Shown piece after piece: positions 22,491-31,464 of a stretch of DNA of 55,846 nt. Numbering within the stretch: the stretch's first letter is position 1; every line of letters begins with the position of its first letter. The notes beneath the pieces are model-generated. The model saw only the letters and a list, made by a program, of their open reading frames with translations. It was not told the DNA's origin and searched no databases. Both the position numbers and the translations under genes were made by a program. The stretch comes from Trichosporon coremiiforme (taxonomy: Eukaryota > Basidiomycota > Tremellomycetes > Trichosporonales > Trichosporonaceae): assembly GCA_039545355.1 (NCBI GenBank), contig BCJJ01000059.1, positions 1-55,846 of the forward strand, in the 5' to 3' direction.

Positions 22491-24592
22491 ATGGCTGCTA
22501 TCGGTGGCCTCCAGGCCATTGCGCCTGTCCCTCCCGCCAGCGAGATGATCGACATCATCCTGTCTGGCACCATGCGCCGTACTCCTACCGTCATCAGGAG
22601 TGGCTTCAACGTGAGCATTGGAACAGGTGGCATCACACAACGAAGGACCTTGAAGCAGGCCGTTGCGATGTCGCTGAACAGCTGTGTTCCACCCGAGTTT
22701 TACAGCTGACCTCCCAGATCTCGCGTATCCGTAAATTCTACATGCGCAAGGTCAAGTTCACGCAGGACGCCTTCGACGAGAAGCTCGGCCGCATCCTGTC
22801 CGAGTTCCCTATCCTCGACAACCTCCACCCCTTCCTGTCGTCGCTGCTCAACGTTCTCTACGACAAGAACCACTACAAGCTTGCGCTTGGTCAGATCTCG
22901 ATGGCCCGTCACCTGATCGCTCAGGTCGCCAAGGACTACGTCCGTCTGCTCAAGTTCGGTGACTCGCTTTACCGCTGCAAGCAGCTCAAGACTGCTGCCC
23001 TCGGTCGTATGGCCACCATCATGCGCAGGCAGAAGGACCCCCTTGCGTACCTCGAGCAGGTCCGTCAGCACATCCAGCGTCTTCCCGCCATTGACCCCAA
23101 CACCCGCACGCTCGTTATCTGCGGTTACCCTAACGTCGGAAAGTCGTCGTTCATCAACAAGATCACCCGCGCCGACGTCGACGTCCAGCCGTACGCTTTC
23201 ACGACAAAGTCGCTCTTCGTCGGTCACATGGACTACAAGTACCTCCGATGGCAGGTTATCGACACTCCCGGTGTTCTCGACCACCCTCTTGAGGAGATGA
23301 ACACTATCGAGATGCAGTCGATCACTGCCCTCGCGCACCTGCGTGCCGCTGTCCTCTACTTCATGGACCTGTCCGAGCAGTGTGGTTACACTATTGAGGC
23401 TCAGTGCAAGCTGTTCCACTCGATCAAGCCCCTGTTCGCGAACAAGCCCGTCGTTCTCGTCATCAACAAGATCGACATTGTCCGCCTCGCGGACCTCTCT
23501 GCCGAGAACAAGGCGTACATTGACACCATCCGCGAGGACCCGAGTGTCATCATTGTCGAGTCGTCGACGTACTCTGAGGAGGGTGTCATGGACGTTCGCA
23601 CGAAGGCGTGCGAGGCGCTCCTCGCCCATCGTGTCGAGCAGAAGCTGCGCGGCAACCGCATCGAGTCTGTCGCGAACAAGATCCACGTCGCGATGCCCCA
23701 GAAGCGTGACGACGTTGAGCGACCGGCGTTCATCCCCGAGTCGGCCAAGCAGAAGAAGAAGTTCGACCCGGAGGACCCGACGCGCAAGAAGCTCGAGAAG
23801 GAGGTCGAGCAGGAGATGGGCAACAACCCCTGGATGGGCATCTACACGCAGGACCTCAAGCGGGACTACCTGCTCGCGGACGACTCGTGGAAGTACGACG
23901 TCATGCCCGAGATCATGGACGGCAAGAACGTTGCCGACTTCATCGACCCGGAGATTGCTGCCAAGCTCGAGGCTCTGGAGCGCGAGGAGGAGCAGCTGGA
24001 GCAGGCGGGCTTCTACGCCGAGTCGGAGGAGGAGATGCTGGACAGCGACGAGGAGGAGTTCCTGGACGCTGCCGCGCAGGTGCGCAAGCGCAAGGCCGAG
24101 ATCAAGAAGAAGAGCCAGGACAAGAACACTCTGCAGAACAAGCCCATCATCCCGCGGAAGAAGAAGCACGTCTCGCTCTCCGAGTTCACGCACGGCATGC
24201 GCAAGCTCGGCCACGACCCCAGCGTGCTCGAGAAGCGTGCGGCGCGCCTCGTCGAGAAGAAGAAGGCGGCCTGGGAGGCTGCCGAGGCCGAGCGTCGCGC
24301 GAACGGCGGCGGCTCGGACGACTCGGGCGACGACGACGGCGACGTCGACATGGAGCAGGACGCCCCCCGCAAGCGCGCCCGCGGCGTCGCCGCCCACGGT
24401 CGCCACTCTGCCCTCCCCGCCGGTCTCGCCAACGAGGAGCAGTACTCCAAGGCCAAGGAGCTGCGCAAGTTCGCCCAGCGCGAGCCCAACCGTCTCGCCA
24501 AGGCGTCCGAGTCCGACCGTCACGTCCCCATCACCCGTCCCAAGTGGATGATGTCTGGAAAGCGCAAGGCCGGTACCACTCAGCGCCGTTAA
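22491..24592 (+). CDS. NOG1: Nucleolar GTP-binding protein Nog1
   Basis: Two exons, 22491-22610 and 22718-24592, encode 664 aa (yeast Nog1 has 647). The N-terminal helical domain includes RIRKFYMRKVKFTQ. The OBG-type G domain shows G1 GYPNVGKS (176-183), G3 DTPG (222-225) and G4 NKID (290-293). The C-terminal third is highly charged, with YDVMPEIMDGKNVADFID, Lys/Arg-rich nuclear and nucleolar signals and an acidic patch near 560-580. Nog1 joins the pre-60S ribosomal particle in the nucleolus and inserts its tail into the exit tunnel during maturation. The single intron (107 bp) follows codon 40. The codon bias of the second exon is strong, as expected for a highly expressed gene. It converges on the acyl-CoA dehydrogenase gene. 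Confidence 0.96.
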
Positions 24593-25741
24593 GCGTCGCC
24601 TGCCTGGAGCTTCCACTCTTCGCTCATTATAGACATATCTACACTCAACAAAACAGGGATACTCGTCCCCCGGCCCTGCATCCAGGCCCGGGCTGTATGT
24701 ACCATTTCTTTCATTTCTCTCGTAGATACCAGATACCCCTGAAGGTTATGCATAGGATCGCATCGGATTCAAGCTGCCGCGTCAGCGGCTGCGTGGGATA
24801 GCAGTTGCCTGTGTGGAGCTGGCGGCAGCAAGGCACAAGCTTTGATGTAGAAAGGACTAGGAGAAGGACGCTATAGGTACAGCCCAGAATACTTTCTGGG
24901 GGTCGGAGACGAGCCTGGCTAGTTTCATTGTCTCCCACGGGCGCGCCCGTGAGGCAGTTACGATTTTGTTCGCAAGTCTCACCTGTCCGGCCGGTCCAGC
25001 GTGTCCGGAATGTATGCAGCCCAGAGGCTGGAGGCCTGGAGGGAGCGCATGAGCTCGAGTGCGATGCCTGCGATACCCTGTCTTCCCTGTTATCCTTGTG
25101 CCTCAAGATAGTGGTAGCTGGAGACTGGGTTGGTCGCATGACCATGCTCGCCACACGGCGTACACCCCACCGCTAGCCATGGGCCGCTGTCCAAACCCGC
25201 CGGTGCCGCGTTTCTGCCGAGTCCAGTTGACCCAGAAGCCCAGAAGCCAGCGGCAAGCCGCGGCCCGCGGAGTAGACCGTCCCCAGCCGACCCAAGCCGA
25301 GATAGCCTACTTAGTCTGTCCTCACACGATGGTGCGGAATGAGCTTCTCTCTTTCCACTCGCCGAATCCCGAGCAATAACAATGGTCATTGCCGGGACAC
25401 TAGCTTGATGTCTAGTGGTGTCTGGTGTTCTGGCGCGTCTTGCACATCTGGACCTGGAACCAGTGGCCGTTGTGTCTGGACTGCTGTTGAGCGGGCCTCG
25501 TCGGACGTTGCGTTCTTGGAGATGATTGTTAGTTGAGTCACCGGTTGCTCTTTGCTCGTCGCTCCGCACCTCGCTCAGTGAAATGCAATGATCACATGAA
25601 TCCGGATTATCTCTATGGTTCGACTGGTACAACTCTCGTGCTGCGTCGTATTACTCGTGACTCTTCGCTGCTCTGCGCATCACCTCGCTTCGATAGGCCG
25701 CACGGGCGCTGCTCCACGCCACACGCCCCGCTTCGCTCGGC
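24593..25741. other. Intergenic between convergent NOG1 and acyl-CoA dehydrogenase genes
   Basis: A 1.15-kb stretch with the two 3' flanks. It holds one inverted copy of the stem-loop repeat at 24902-24938 and a 16-bp palindrome overlapping its end. No coding region or tRNA is evident. Confidence 0.6.
24902..24938 (-). repeat. Isolated copy of the stem-loop repeat, inverted
   Basis: Read on the minus strand this starts GTGGGAGAC, continues with ATGAAACTAGCCAGGC and ends GTCTCCGAC. The arms are complementary at eight of nine positions, as in the best copies at 16-17 kb. It lies about 7.5 kb from the main group, in another convergent intergenic region. Confidence 0.85.
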
Positions 25742-27055
25742 CTAGTACGACTTGGGGAGGTGGAGCACACGCTCCGCGACCATGTTCATGATCATCTCGC
25801 GCGAGATGGGCGCGATACGGGGCACGAACGACTCGCGGAGCCAGCGCTCGACGTCGTACTCGTGCGCGAAGCCCATACCGCCATGCGTAAGGATGGCGCG
25901 GGTGGCGGCGTTGAAGGCGGCGTCGGCGGCGAGGAACTTGGCGCTGTTGGCCGCAATGCCGACCTGGATGGGCGTGATGCTCTTGTCCTTCTGGGAGCGG
26001 TCGTACATCCTCGCGGCGTGGTAGGTCTGCGCAGCCGCCGCCGCAAGGTGCATCTGGCACTCGGCGAGGGGGTGGGCGATGCCCTGGTTCATGCCGATTT
26101 TGCGGCCAAACACCTCGCGCTCAGAAGCGTACTCGGCCGCACGCCTGAGGGCCGCGAATCCGATACCGAGCGCCTCGGCCGCGATCAGACACCGCTCGGC
26201 GTTCATGCCGTGCAGGATCATGCGGAAGCCCTTGCCGATGTTGTCGTCGCCGCCGATCACGCAGTCGGCCGGCACGGTGTAGTTGTCGAACCAGATCTCG
26301 TTGCTGTCCACGGCGTTTCCGCCCATCTTGTGGATGGGGTTCATGTCGAGGCCCGGCTGGCTCTTGTCGAGCGGGATGGCGAAGAGCGTCAGGCCCTCGG
26401 CCTTGGTCTTGACCTCGTCGACGGGCGTCGTGCGCGCGAGGAGGATCATGACCTTGGCGTGCTGGGCGGCAGTGATCCACGTCTTCTGGCCCTTGATGTT
26501 CCACGTTCCGTCCGGGTTGCGCGTCGCCGTCGTCTTGAGGTCGAGCGTGTTCAGGCCCGTGTTCGGCTCCGTCACACCAAAGCACACGCGGTACTCGCCC
26601 GAGATGATCTTGGGGATCAGGTCGGCGCGCTGCGCGTCCGTGCCGAAGATGGCGAGCGGCTGCGTCGCGTAGATGTTGCCGTGCGTCGCCTGGGCACCGG
26701 GGAATCCGGCACCAGACTCGGTGATGGTCTGCAGCATGATCGACGCCTCGGAGATGCCGAGTCCGGAGCCGCCAAACTTCTCCGGCTGCGCGATACCGAT
26801 CCACCCGCCGTCGGCGATGGCCTGGTGGAACTCGAAGGGGAACTCCTTCGACAGGTCGTGCTCGCGCCAGTACTTGTTGTCGAACTGGGAGACGACGCCC
26901 GAGACGCCCTCGCGCACGTCCTTCTGCGAGTCTGTCAGGAGGTTCATGTCCATGACCTCGATGCCCTCGATGCGGGCGACGCGCGAGGTCGAGAACGCGC
27001 GGGTGGGCGTGGAGGTGCGGGCGGAGCGGAGGGCGCGGAGAGCAGTGGTCCTCAT
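25742..27055 (-). CDS. Mitochondrial acyl-CoA dehydrogenase
   Basis: An intronless frame of 437 aa. The first ~28 residues are Arg/Ser/Thr-rich without acids and contain RAFSTSR, a typical mitochondrial targeting peptide. The acyl-CoA dehydrogenase domains follow: N-terminal helices (about 38-155), the beta domain with CFGVTEPNTG and TWITAAQHA, and the C-terminal helices ending in LPKSY. The usual catalytic Glu position near the C-terminus (IYEGT) is replaced by IAPISREMI, while Glu287 in GMNAER lies where isovaleryl- and long-chain-type enzymes keep their catalytic base. The enzyme should oxidise an acyl-CoA with FAD and pass electrons to ETF in the matrix; the exact substrate is unknown. 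The gene is divergent from a Zn2Cys6 regulator. Confidence 0.92.
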   Translation of the reverse strand: MRTTALRALRSARTSTPTRAFSTSRVARIEGIEVMDMNLLTDSQKDVREGVSGVVSQFDNKYWREHDLSKEFPFEFHQAIADGGWIGIAQPEKFGGSGLGISEASIMLQTITESGAGFPGAQATHGNIYATQPLAIFGTDAQRADLIPKIISGEYRVCFGVTEPNTGLNTLDLKTTATRNPDGTWNIKGQKTWITAAQHAKVMILLARTTPVDEVKTKAEGLTLFAIPLDKSQPGLDMNPIHKMGGNAVDSNEIWFDNYTVPADCVIGGDDNIGKGFRMILHGMNAERCLIAAEALGIGFAALRRAAEYASEREVFGRKIGMNQGIAHPLAECQMHLAAAAAQTYHAARMYDRSQKDKSITPIQVGIAANSAKFLAADAAFNAATRAILTHGGMGFAHEYDVERWLRESFVPRIAPISREMIMNMVAERVLHLPKSY

Positions 27056-28242
27056 GGTTGCTGCTGTGTGGGTGGTGGTGGTGGTGGTGGTGGTGATGGA
27101 ACTTGTTGACGAAAGAGCAAGAAATCAGACTTTATAATCTGACTGTCGGTCGGAGGAGGTCTGACATGGCGGAGCTCACGTCAGAGGATGGACGAGCACA
27201 TGTCGACGAGGACAGTGTCAGCGGAAACACGGCAAAGTGCGAATCCCGTGATGGATCGGTGAAGTCCACTGTGAGCAGTTCCGGGGTCGGGAAACACCGA
27301 ATGCCGCTATCTATCCGCCGCGAGCCGGGGGATCGTGCCTGAACGTGGCCAGTGAACAAACAAGGTGGGCAGCCGGAGTCCACCCCTGCGCGCAGCTTTC
27401 ACGTCCGGACCTCCCGTCGCTCCGAAGCCTCGTCATATACAGCTGCACTTCCGCAACCACCACCCGCGGACCCCGATTGGCCCCGTCTGTACAACTGCGA
27501 GACACTGGATGTGTTGACCACGGCGAGCAGGGAGGGAACGTGGGCGACACGCTCGAGTCGAGCTCACACATCATTCCTCTTGTCTCCCGGTGGTGACTCT
27601 ACTCCAACCCGGCACAGACGGCGGGACAAGGAACGACTCTTAGGAGTGTCCCCGCGCACTGGTACCGCCCCTTTATGGAACACACTTCCGGGATGTACCT
27701 TGGGGGCTCATTTGCTTCATCCGGACAGTCAAGAAGAGAGTCCCACTCCTCCTCCTGTCTCTGTTCCTCTCTGTGTTCCGTCGGAGTCGAGTTGCTCGGC
27801 CATGGGACTCTCTGTACCGCAGTCTCCACCCAATGCCTGCCAGCCACTGCTCACGGGGCCCGTTCCCAATATGCACAAGGTACAGCGGAGCAACGTAGAG
27901 CACATGATTGATGCATAGCATACCGTTGTTCGGCGACCGAAATACCCAAATACCTCGCCTGCACGTGGCGTCCGGCAACATTTGGGGTCCCAGTCTGGGT
28001 CTCCTCAGGAGTCTGCGCGAGCCTGGCGTTGAACAGTTAACCGGTGCTAACAAAGACGCTAGCGCGCAGCGCACATCACCTATCTACGTGCATCTACGCC
28101 GCCTACGCCGTCTCTCGCTCGACGCCGCGACCGCAGACTCACTCGAGTACTCAAAAAGATCACACACCCCACACACACGCTCACGAGATCATTTCCACCT
28201 TCCTCTTCATCCACCATTCGACCACCCGATCACTCCTCCACC
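27056..28242. promoter_or_regulatory. Divergent promoter region of the acyl-CoA dehydrogenase and Zn2Cys6 genes
   Basis: A 1.19-kb stretch between two start codons. It contains a GGT trinucleotide run at about 27070-27095 in the dehydrogenase leader and several single CGG/CCG words. The part before 28243 is C/A-rich like a fungal leader. Long frames here have no recognisable domain. Confidence 0.55.
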
Positions 28243-30639
28243 ATGCCGCAATCACCTCCACCAAAGCCGGACGTCGGTCTCTCCCCAACCTCGAGCACCC
28301 ATACCGGCCACACGGCACACACTGCTTCGAATGCGAACTCCCAGAACAATCAGTCCGGAGCAGCCGGTCCGAGCACCGAGCTGCGCACTTACCAGTACAA
28401 GAAGCGGCCATACGCGCAGGCGTGTCTGGTGTGTCTCCACCCATGTTGCCCAACTAACAATCCAGGCCTGCAAGTCGCGCAAGGTACGGTGCGTCGATGC
28501 GGACAAGCCGCCATGCAAGGCATGTCGTGTGTCGCGGATCGCGTGCGAGTTTCCCGAACGCAGCGTACGGCGGAAGCGTAACCCTCAGCCGCCCACAAAC
28601 GCAGGCGACCAGCAGCAAGCGCTCGAGGCGCGGTTGCGGCGCATCGAGGCCGCACTCCGCCTTCCCCCGCTCGATGGGAGCGACAACTCCGAAAGCGAGG
28701 AGGAGATGGAGCCCCCGCGGTTCAAGCTTGGCGGCTCGGACCTGACCGTCTTCCACGGCGAGACGAGCATGCACGACGACGCGACGGATCCCTCGCCCAA
28801 GGCTTCCAATCATCCTGATTCTGGAGGACCATCCGCACCTCAGCTCGACGCCGCCTGGACACCAGAAGACATCCGCGCCCTGACCCGCCTCAGGCACAAG
28901 TACGCGAGCGCAGACGAGGGAGAGGCATTCATTGACGCGTACTTCTGCTGGGCGTCTCCGAGCATCGCCGTCGTGAACCGCAGCATCTTCCTGCGCGACA
29001 TGGCTGTGAACGGGCCGTTCTTCTCCGATTTGCTCCTGCTCGTGATTTATGTCAGTGGGCTGCGCTTCAGTCCCAACATTGATGCAGCCGAGCGCAAGGC
29101 AAAGGGAGAGAGGTACATGAACATCATTATGAGTCTGATCGCGGAGGAGCTCCAGAAACCCTCAAGTATTGTCACGGCGCAAGCGCTGCTGAGCTTGAGT
29201 GGAACGCGGAGTGCGGTCGGAGACCAGACGCTGGCGTGGATGCTGGCTGGAATGGGCATTCGCATGATCCAAGATGTGAGTGGGCAGGAGAGCCGCGGCT
29301 GACGACAGATGGGCATCCACCTCGCCATCGACAACCCGACGCTGGACGCACATCATCCCCAGGAGATCCGTGAGATGCGCGTGCGTCTCTACTGGAGCGG
29401 TAAGTGGAGCAAGCTGCAAGAAACAGAAGGCACAGCTGACAACAGCGTACATCTGGGACAAGACGTTGGCTCTCGGTATGGGCCGTGAACCGACAATGTG
29501 CTGCCGCCCCGACGCCGTGCCCGAGATCAACATCGACGAGAAGGCAGATGACTGGGACTGGAAGCCCTACTTCCCGGCAGGGGACAAGATCGACCTCATC
29601 CTGCGGTACCCGCGTCGCACATCCATGACCAGCTTCACGCTCCGCAGGACGATTGGGCTGAATCTGATCCTCGAGACGATTCTCGTCAACATGTACAGTC
29701 CCACGCGGCCGAATGCGCGCAGTGTCTCGTTCATTCGCAAGACGGACGAGAGTCTGCTTAAGTGGTACGCCGACCTCCCCGCGGCCATAAAGTTGGAAAG
29801 AGGCAAGATGCCCGAGTTCTGTCCCCCAACCAACATCAGTGTGCTCAAGTGAGTCCTCCAGCTGCCTCTACGACGTGTTTAGCTGACGTTACAGTTTGCT
29901 GTACCACACAATGCGCATCCTGCTCTATCGCCCCCTTCTCACCGTGCGCGGGCAAGCAACCGGCGTCACCGCAAGCTCTCTCGACATCTGCCGCAACGCG
30001 TCCATCGACATCCACTCCATCGTCGCGCTCTGGGCACGCACGTTCGGCCACGTCAACATGGTCTATCTGATCATGTACTGCGTCTTCGTCGCCGCGGGCG
30101 TGGACGTCATCCTGCTCCGAATCGCGGACGCACGAGAGCGCGAAGACGCCCTACGTCGTATCCAAGTCGGTCTGCAGATCCTCGAGAAGGCCAGTGGCCA
30201 GGGACCAGGTATCCGCCGCGGTATCGGCATTATCGCGACGCAACTCCAGGCCGCGATCCAGCAGCGTGAGCGTTCCGAAGCGCAACGCGGCCGTGACGCT
30301 CCGCCCTCCAACTCCCAGCCCCCCAGTAGTGAACAGCGCCGTGCCGCCTTTGCCGAGTCTTCGCTCCGATACGAGCCCTACGGTCAGCAGGAGGAGGGAG
30401 GGCAGAGCAGCGTGCAGTACCCGTTCCAGCACTTTGAGGGCTCGTACACGACCGAACTCGAGCCCCCGAGGACGTTCAATCTCGCCGATTTGCCCATGGG
30501 TGATGCGGGGCCGCCGCTCCTGTTCAATGACGCGTTCTCCCAGCAGGCACTTGCCGACCTGCTCGGGGAGAGTAACGCGAGCACGGAGGATCCGTTTGCG
30601 TTCCTCTCGTCTGAGGGCTGGGATATCAGGTTATCGTAG
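28243..30639 (+). CDS. Zn2Cys6 binuclear-cluster transcription factor
   Basis: Exons 28243-28428, 28466-29275, 29309-29399, 29446-29848 and 29895-30639 encode 744 aa. The cluster has Cys61, 64, 71, 79, 82 and 89 with spacing C-x2-C-x6-C-x7-C-x2-C-x6-C; a basic linker (RSVRRKRNPQ) and a short Leu-containing helix (LEARLRRIEAAL) that may dimerise come next. The first intron falls between the first two Cys codons. The middle region (about 200-480) has the fungal-specific transcription factor domain, with MLAGMGIRMIQD, MGIHLAID and LLYHTMRILLYRPLL. The C-terminus is acidic and rich in Gln and Phe, fitting an activation domain. It should bind CGG-containing sites in the nucleus. Its neighbours are a mitochondrial dehydrogenase and a CoA-ligase-like gene, so it may regulate them (inference). 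Confidence 0.9.
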
Positions 30640-31063
30640 CGAAGCTGAGAGCATAATGAAGGCAAGAAGAGAGAGTGCAGTTGTATACCAGTTGTAGAAC
30701 CCTTATGAACAGAGCACATGCCTCACATCTCATATGTCCAACGTGACTTGTCCCGCGCATTGCGACCACGGACGCCATGGCGCCGGCGCCGGCGGAGTCG
30801 GATGTTCAACAATGCGTCCAACATGACCTTCAACGCCGAATGCCAGGTGTCTTTCGTATCTCACACCCTCGCACATGCACATGACAGCCCGTGCTCCGCA
30901 CTGTCACCGCCATACGAGAACTTGTGCATGCATATGCCGACAGAGTTCACCGATGCCATCTGCCCCCAAGGGAGATTAGATTGCAGCACTTCCGAGCATC
31001 CCACATGGTCGTCGGGGTAGTCACTCGCACGGGGCTTTTGACTTTCTCGCTAATCTACACGAG

Positions 31064-31080
31064 GGTCGGAAGTTCCGACC
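31064..31080. promoter_or_regulatory. 17-bp perfect palindrome GGTCGGAAGTTCCGACC
   Basis: Every position pairs around the central G. It contains CGG-N5-CCG, the arrangement bound by homodimeric Zn2Cys6 factors, about 385 bp before the start codon of the CoA-ligase-like gene. Binding by the adjacent regulator is inference. Confidence 0.6.
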
Positions 31081-31200
31081 GTCCCTCTACGCATCCTGTT
31101 CTCTACGCATACGCATACGCACGGCGCTGCACCGTACGAGCGTAGACTGAAGGGGGCACGGTACATGCACGTCCGTGGCCGCGCATCCCAGGACGAATAG

Positions 31201-31212
31201 CGGACATGTCCG
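31201..31212. promoter_or_regulatory. 12-bp palindrome CGGACATGTCCG
   Basis: A perfect CGG-N6-CCG inverted repeat about 250 bp before the CoA-ligase-like start codon and about 120 bp after the other palindrome. Confidence 0.55.
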
Positions 31213-31464
31213 AACGCCTCGGAATTCGCGTATCCCGAGAATCCGGGAAACTAGTCGCCCAGCCGAACTCCGACCTGGCTCGGCCACTCGGCCCACCAAG
31301 GCTATCTTCCGGCCCGCCAGTCCAGCTAAGACTTAACGACAGGCTGGGACGGGTGTTGGTGGATCCAATATAACCTTCTAGACCTCACTTTGGAGTCAGA
31401 CTTTCACGACTGTTCATCTTCTCTTTGACCGACTGCACTGGATAGGAAGAGGAAGGCATTCGAT

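Larger units (their letters stand above)
30640..31464. promoter_or_regulatory. Intergenic and promoter of the succinyl-CoA-synthetase-like gene
   Basis: The first ~80 bases are the 3' flank of the regulator gene. The rest leads to the start codon at 31465 and contains two perfect CGG/CCG palindromes listed separately. No gene is visible. Confidence 0.6.

Noticed and set aside
22700..24616. 638-codon minus-strand frame opposite NOG1
   Set aside because: It is the shadow of a strongly biased coding strand (Leu/Val/Arg-rich, no domain), while the plus strand is clearly Nog1.
25760..27109. 449-codon plus-strand frame opposite the acyl-CoA dehydrogenase
   Set aside because: Antisense shadow, rich in Arg, Val and His; the minus strand carries the conserved enzyme.
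28429..28465. Premature end of the Zn2Cys6 protein in the first frame
   Set aside because: A 37-bp intron with an ACTAAC branch point joins the first two cluster cysteines exactly in phase, so no break is needed.
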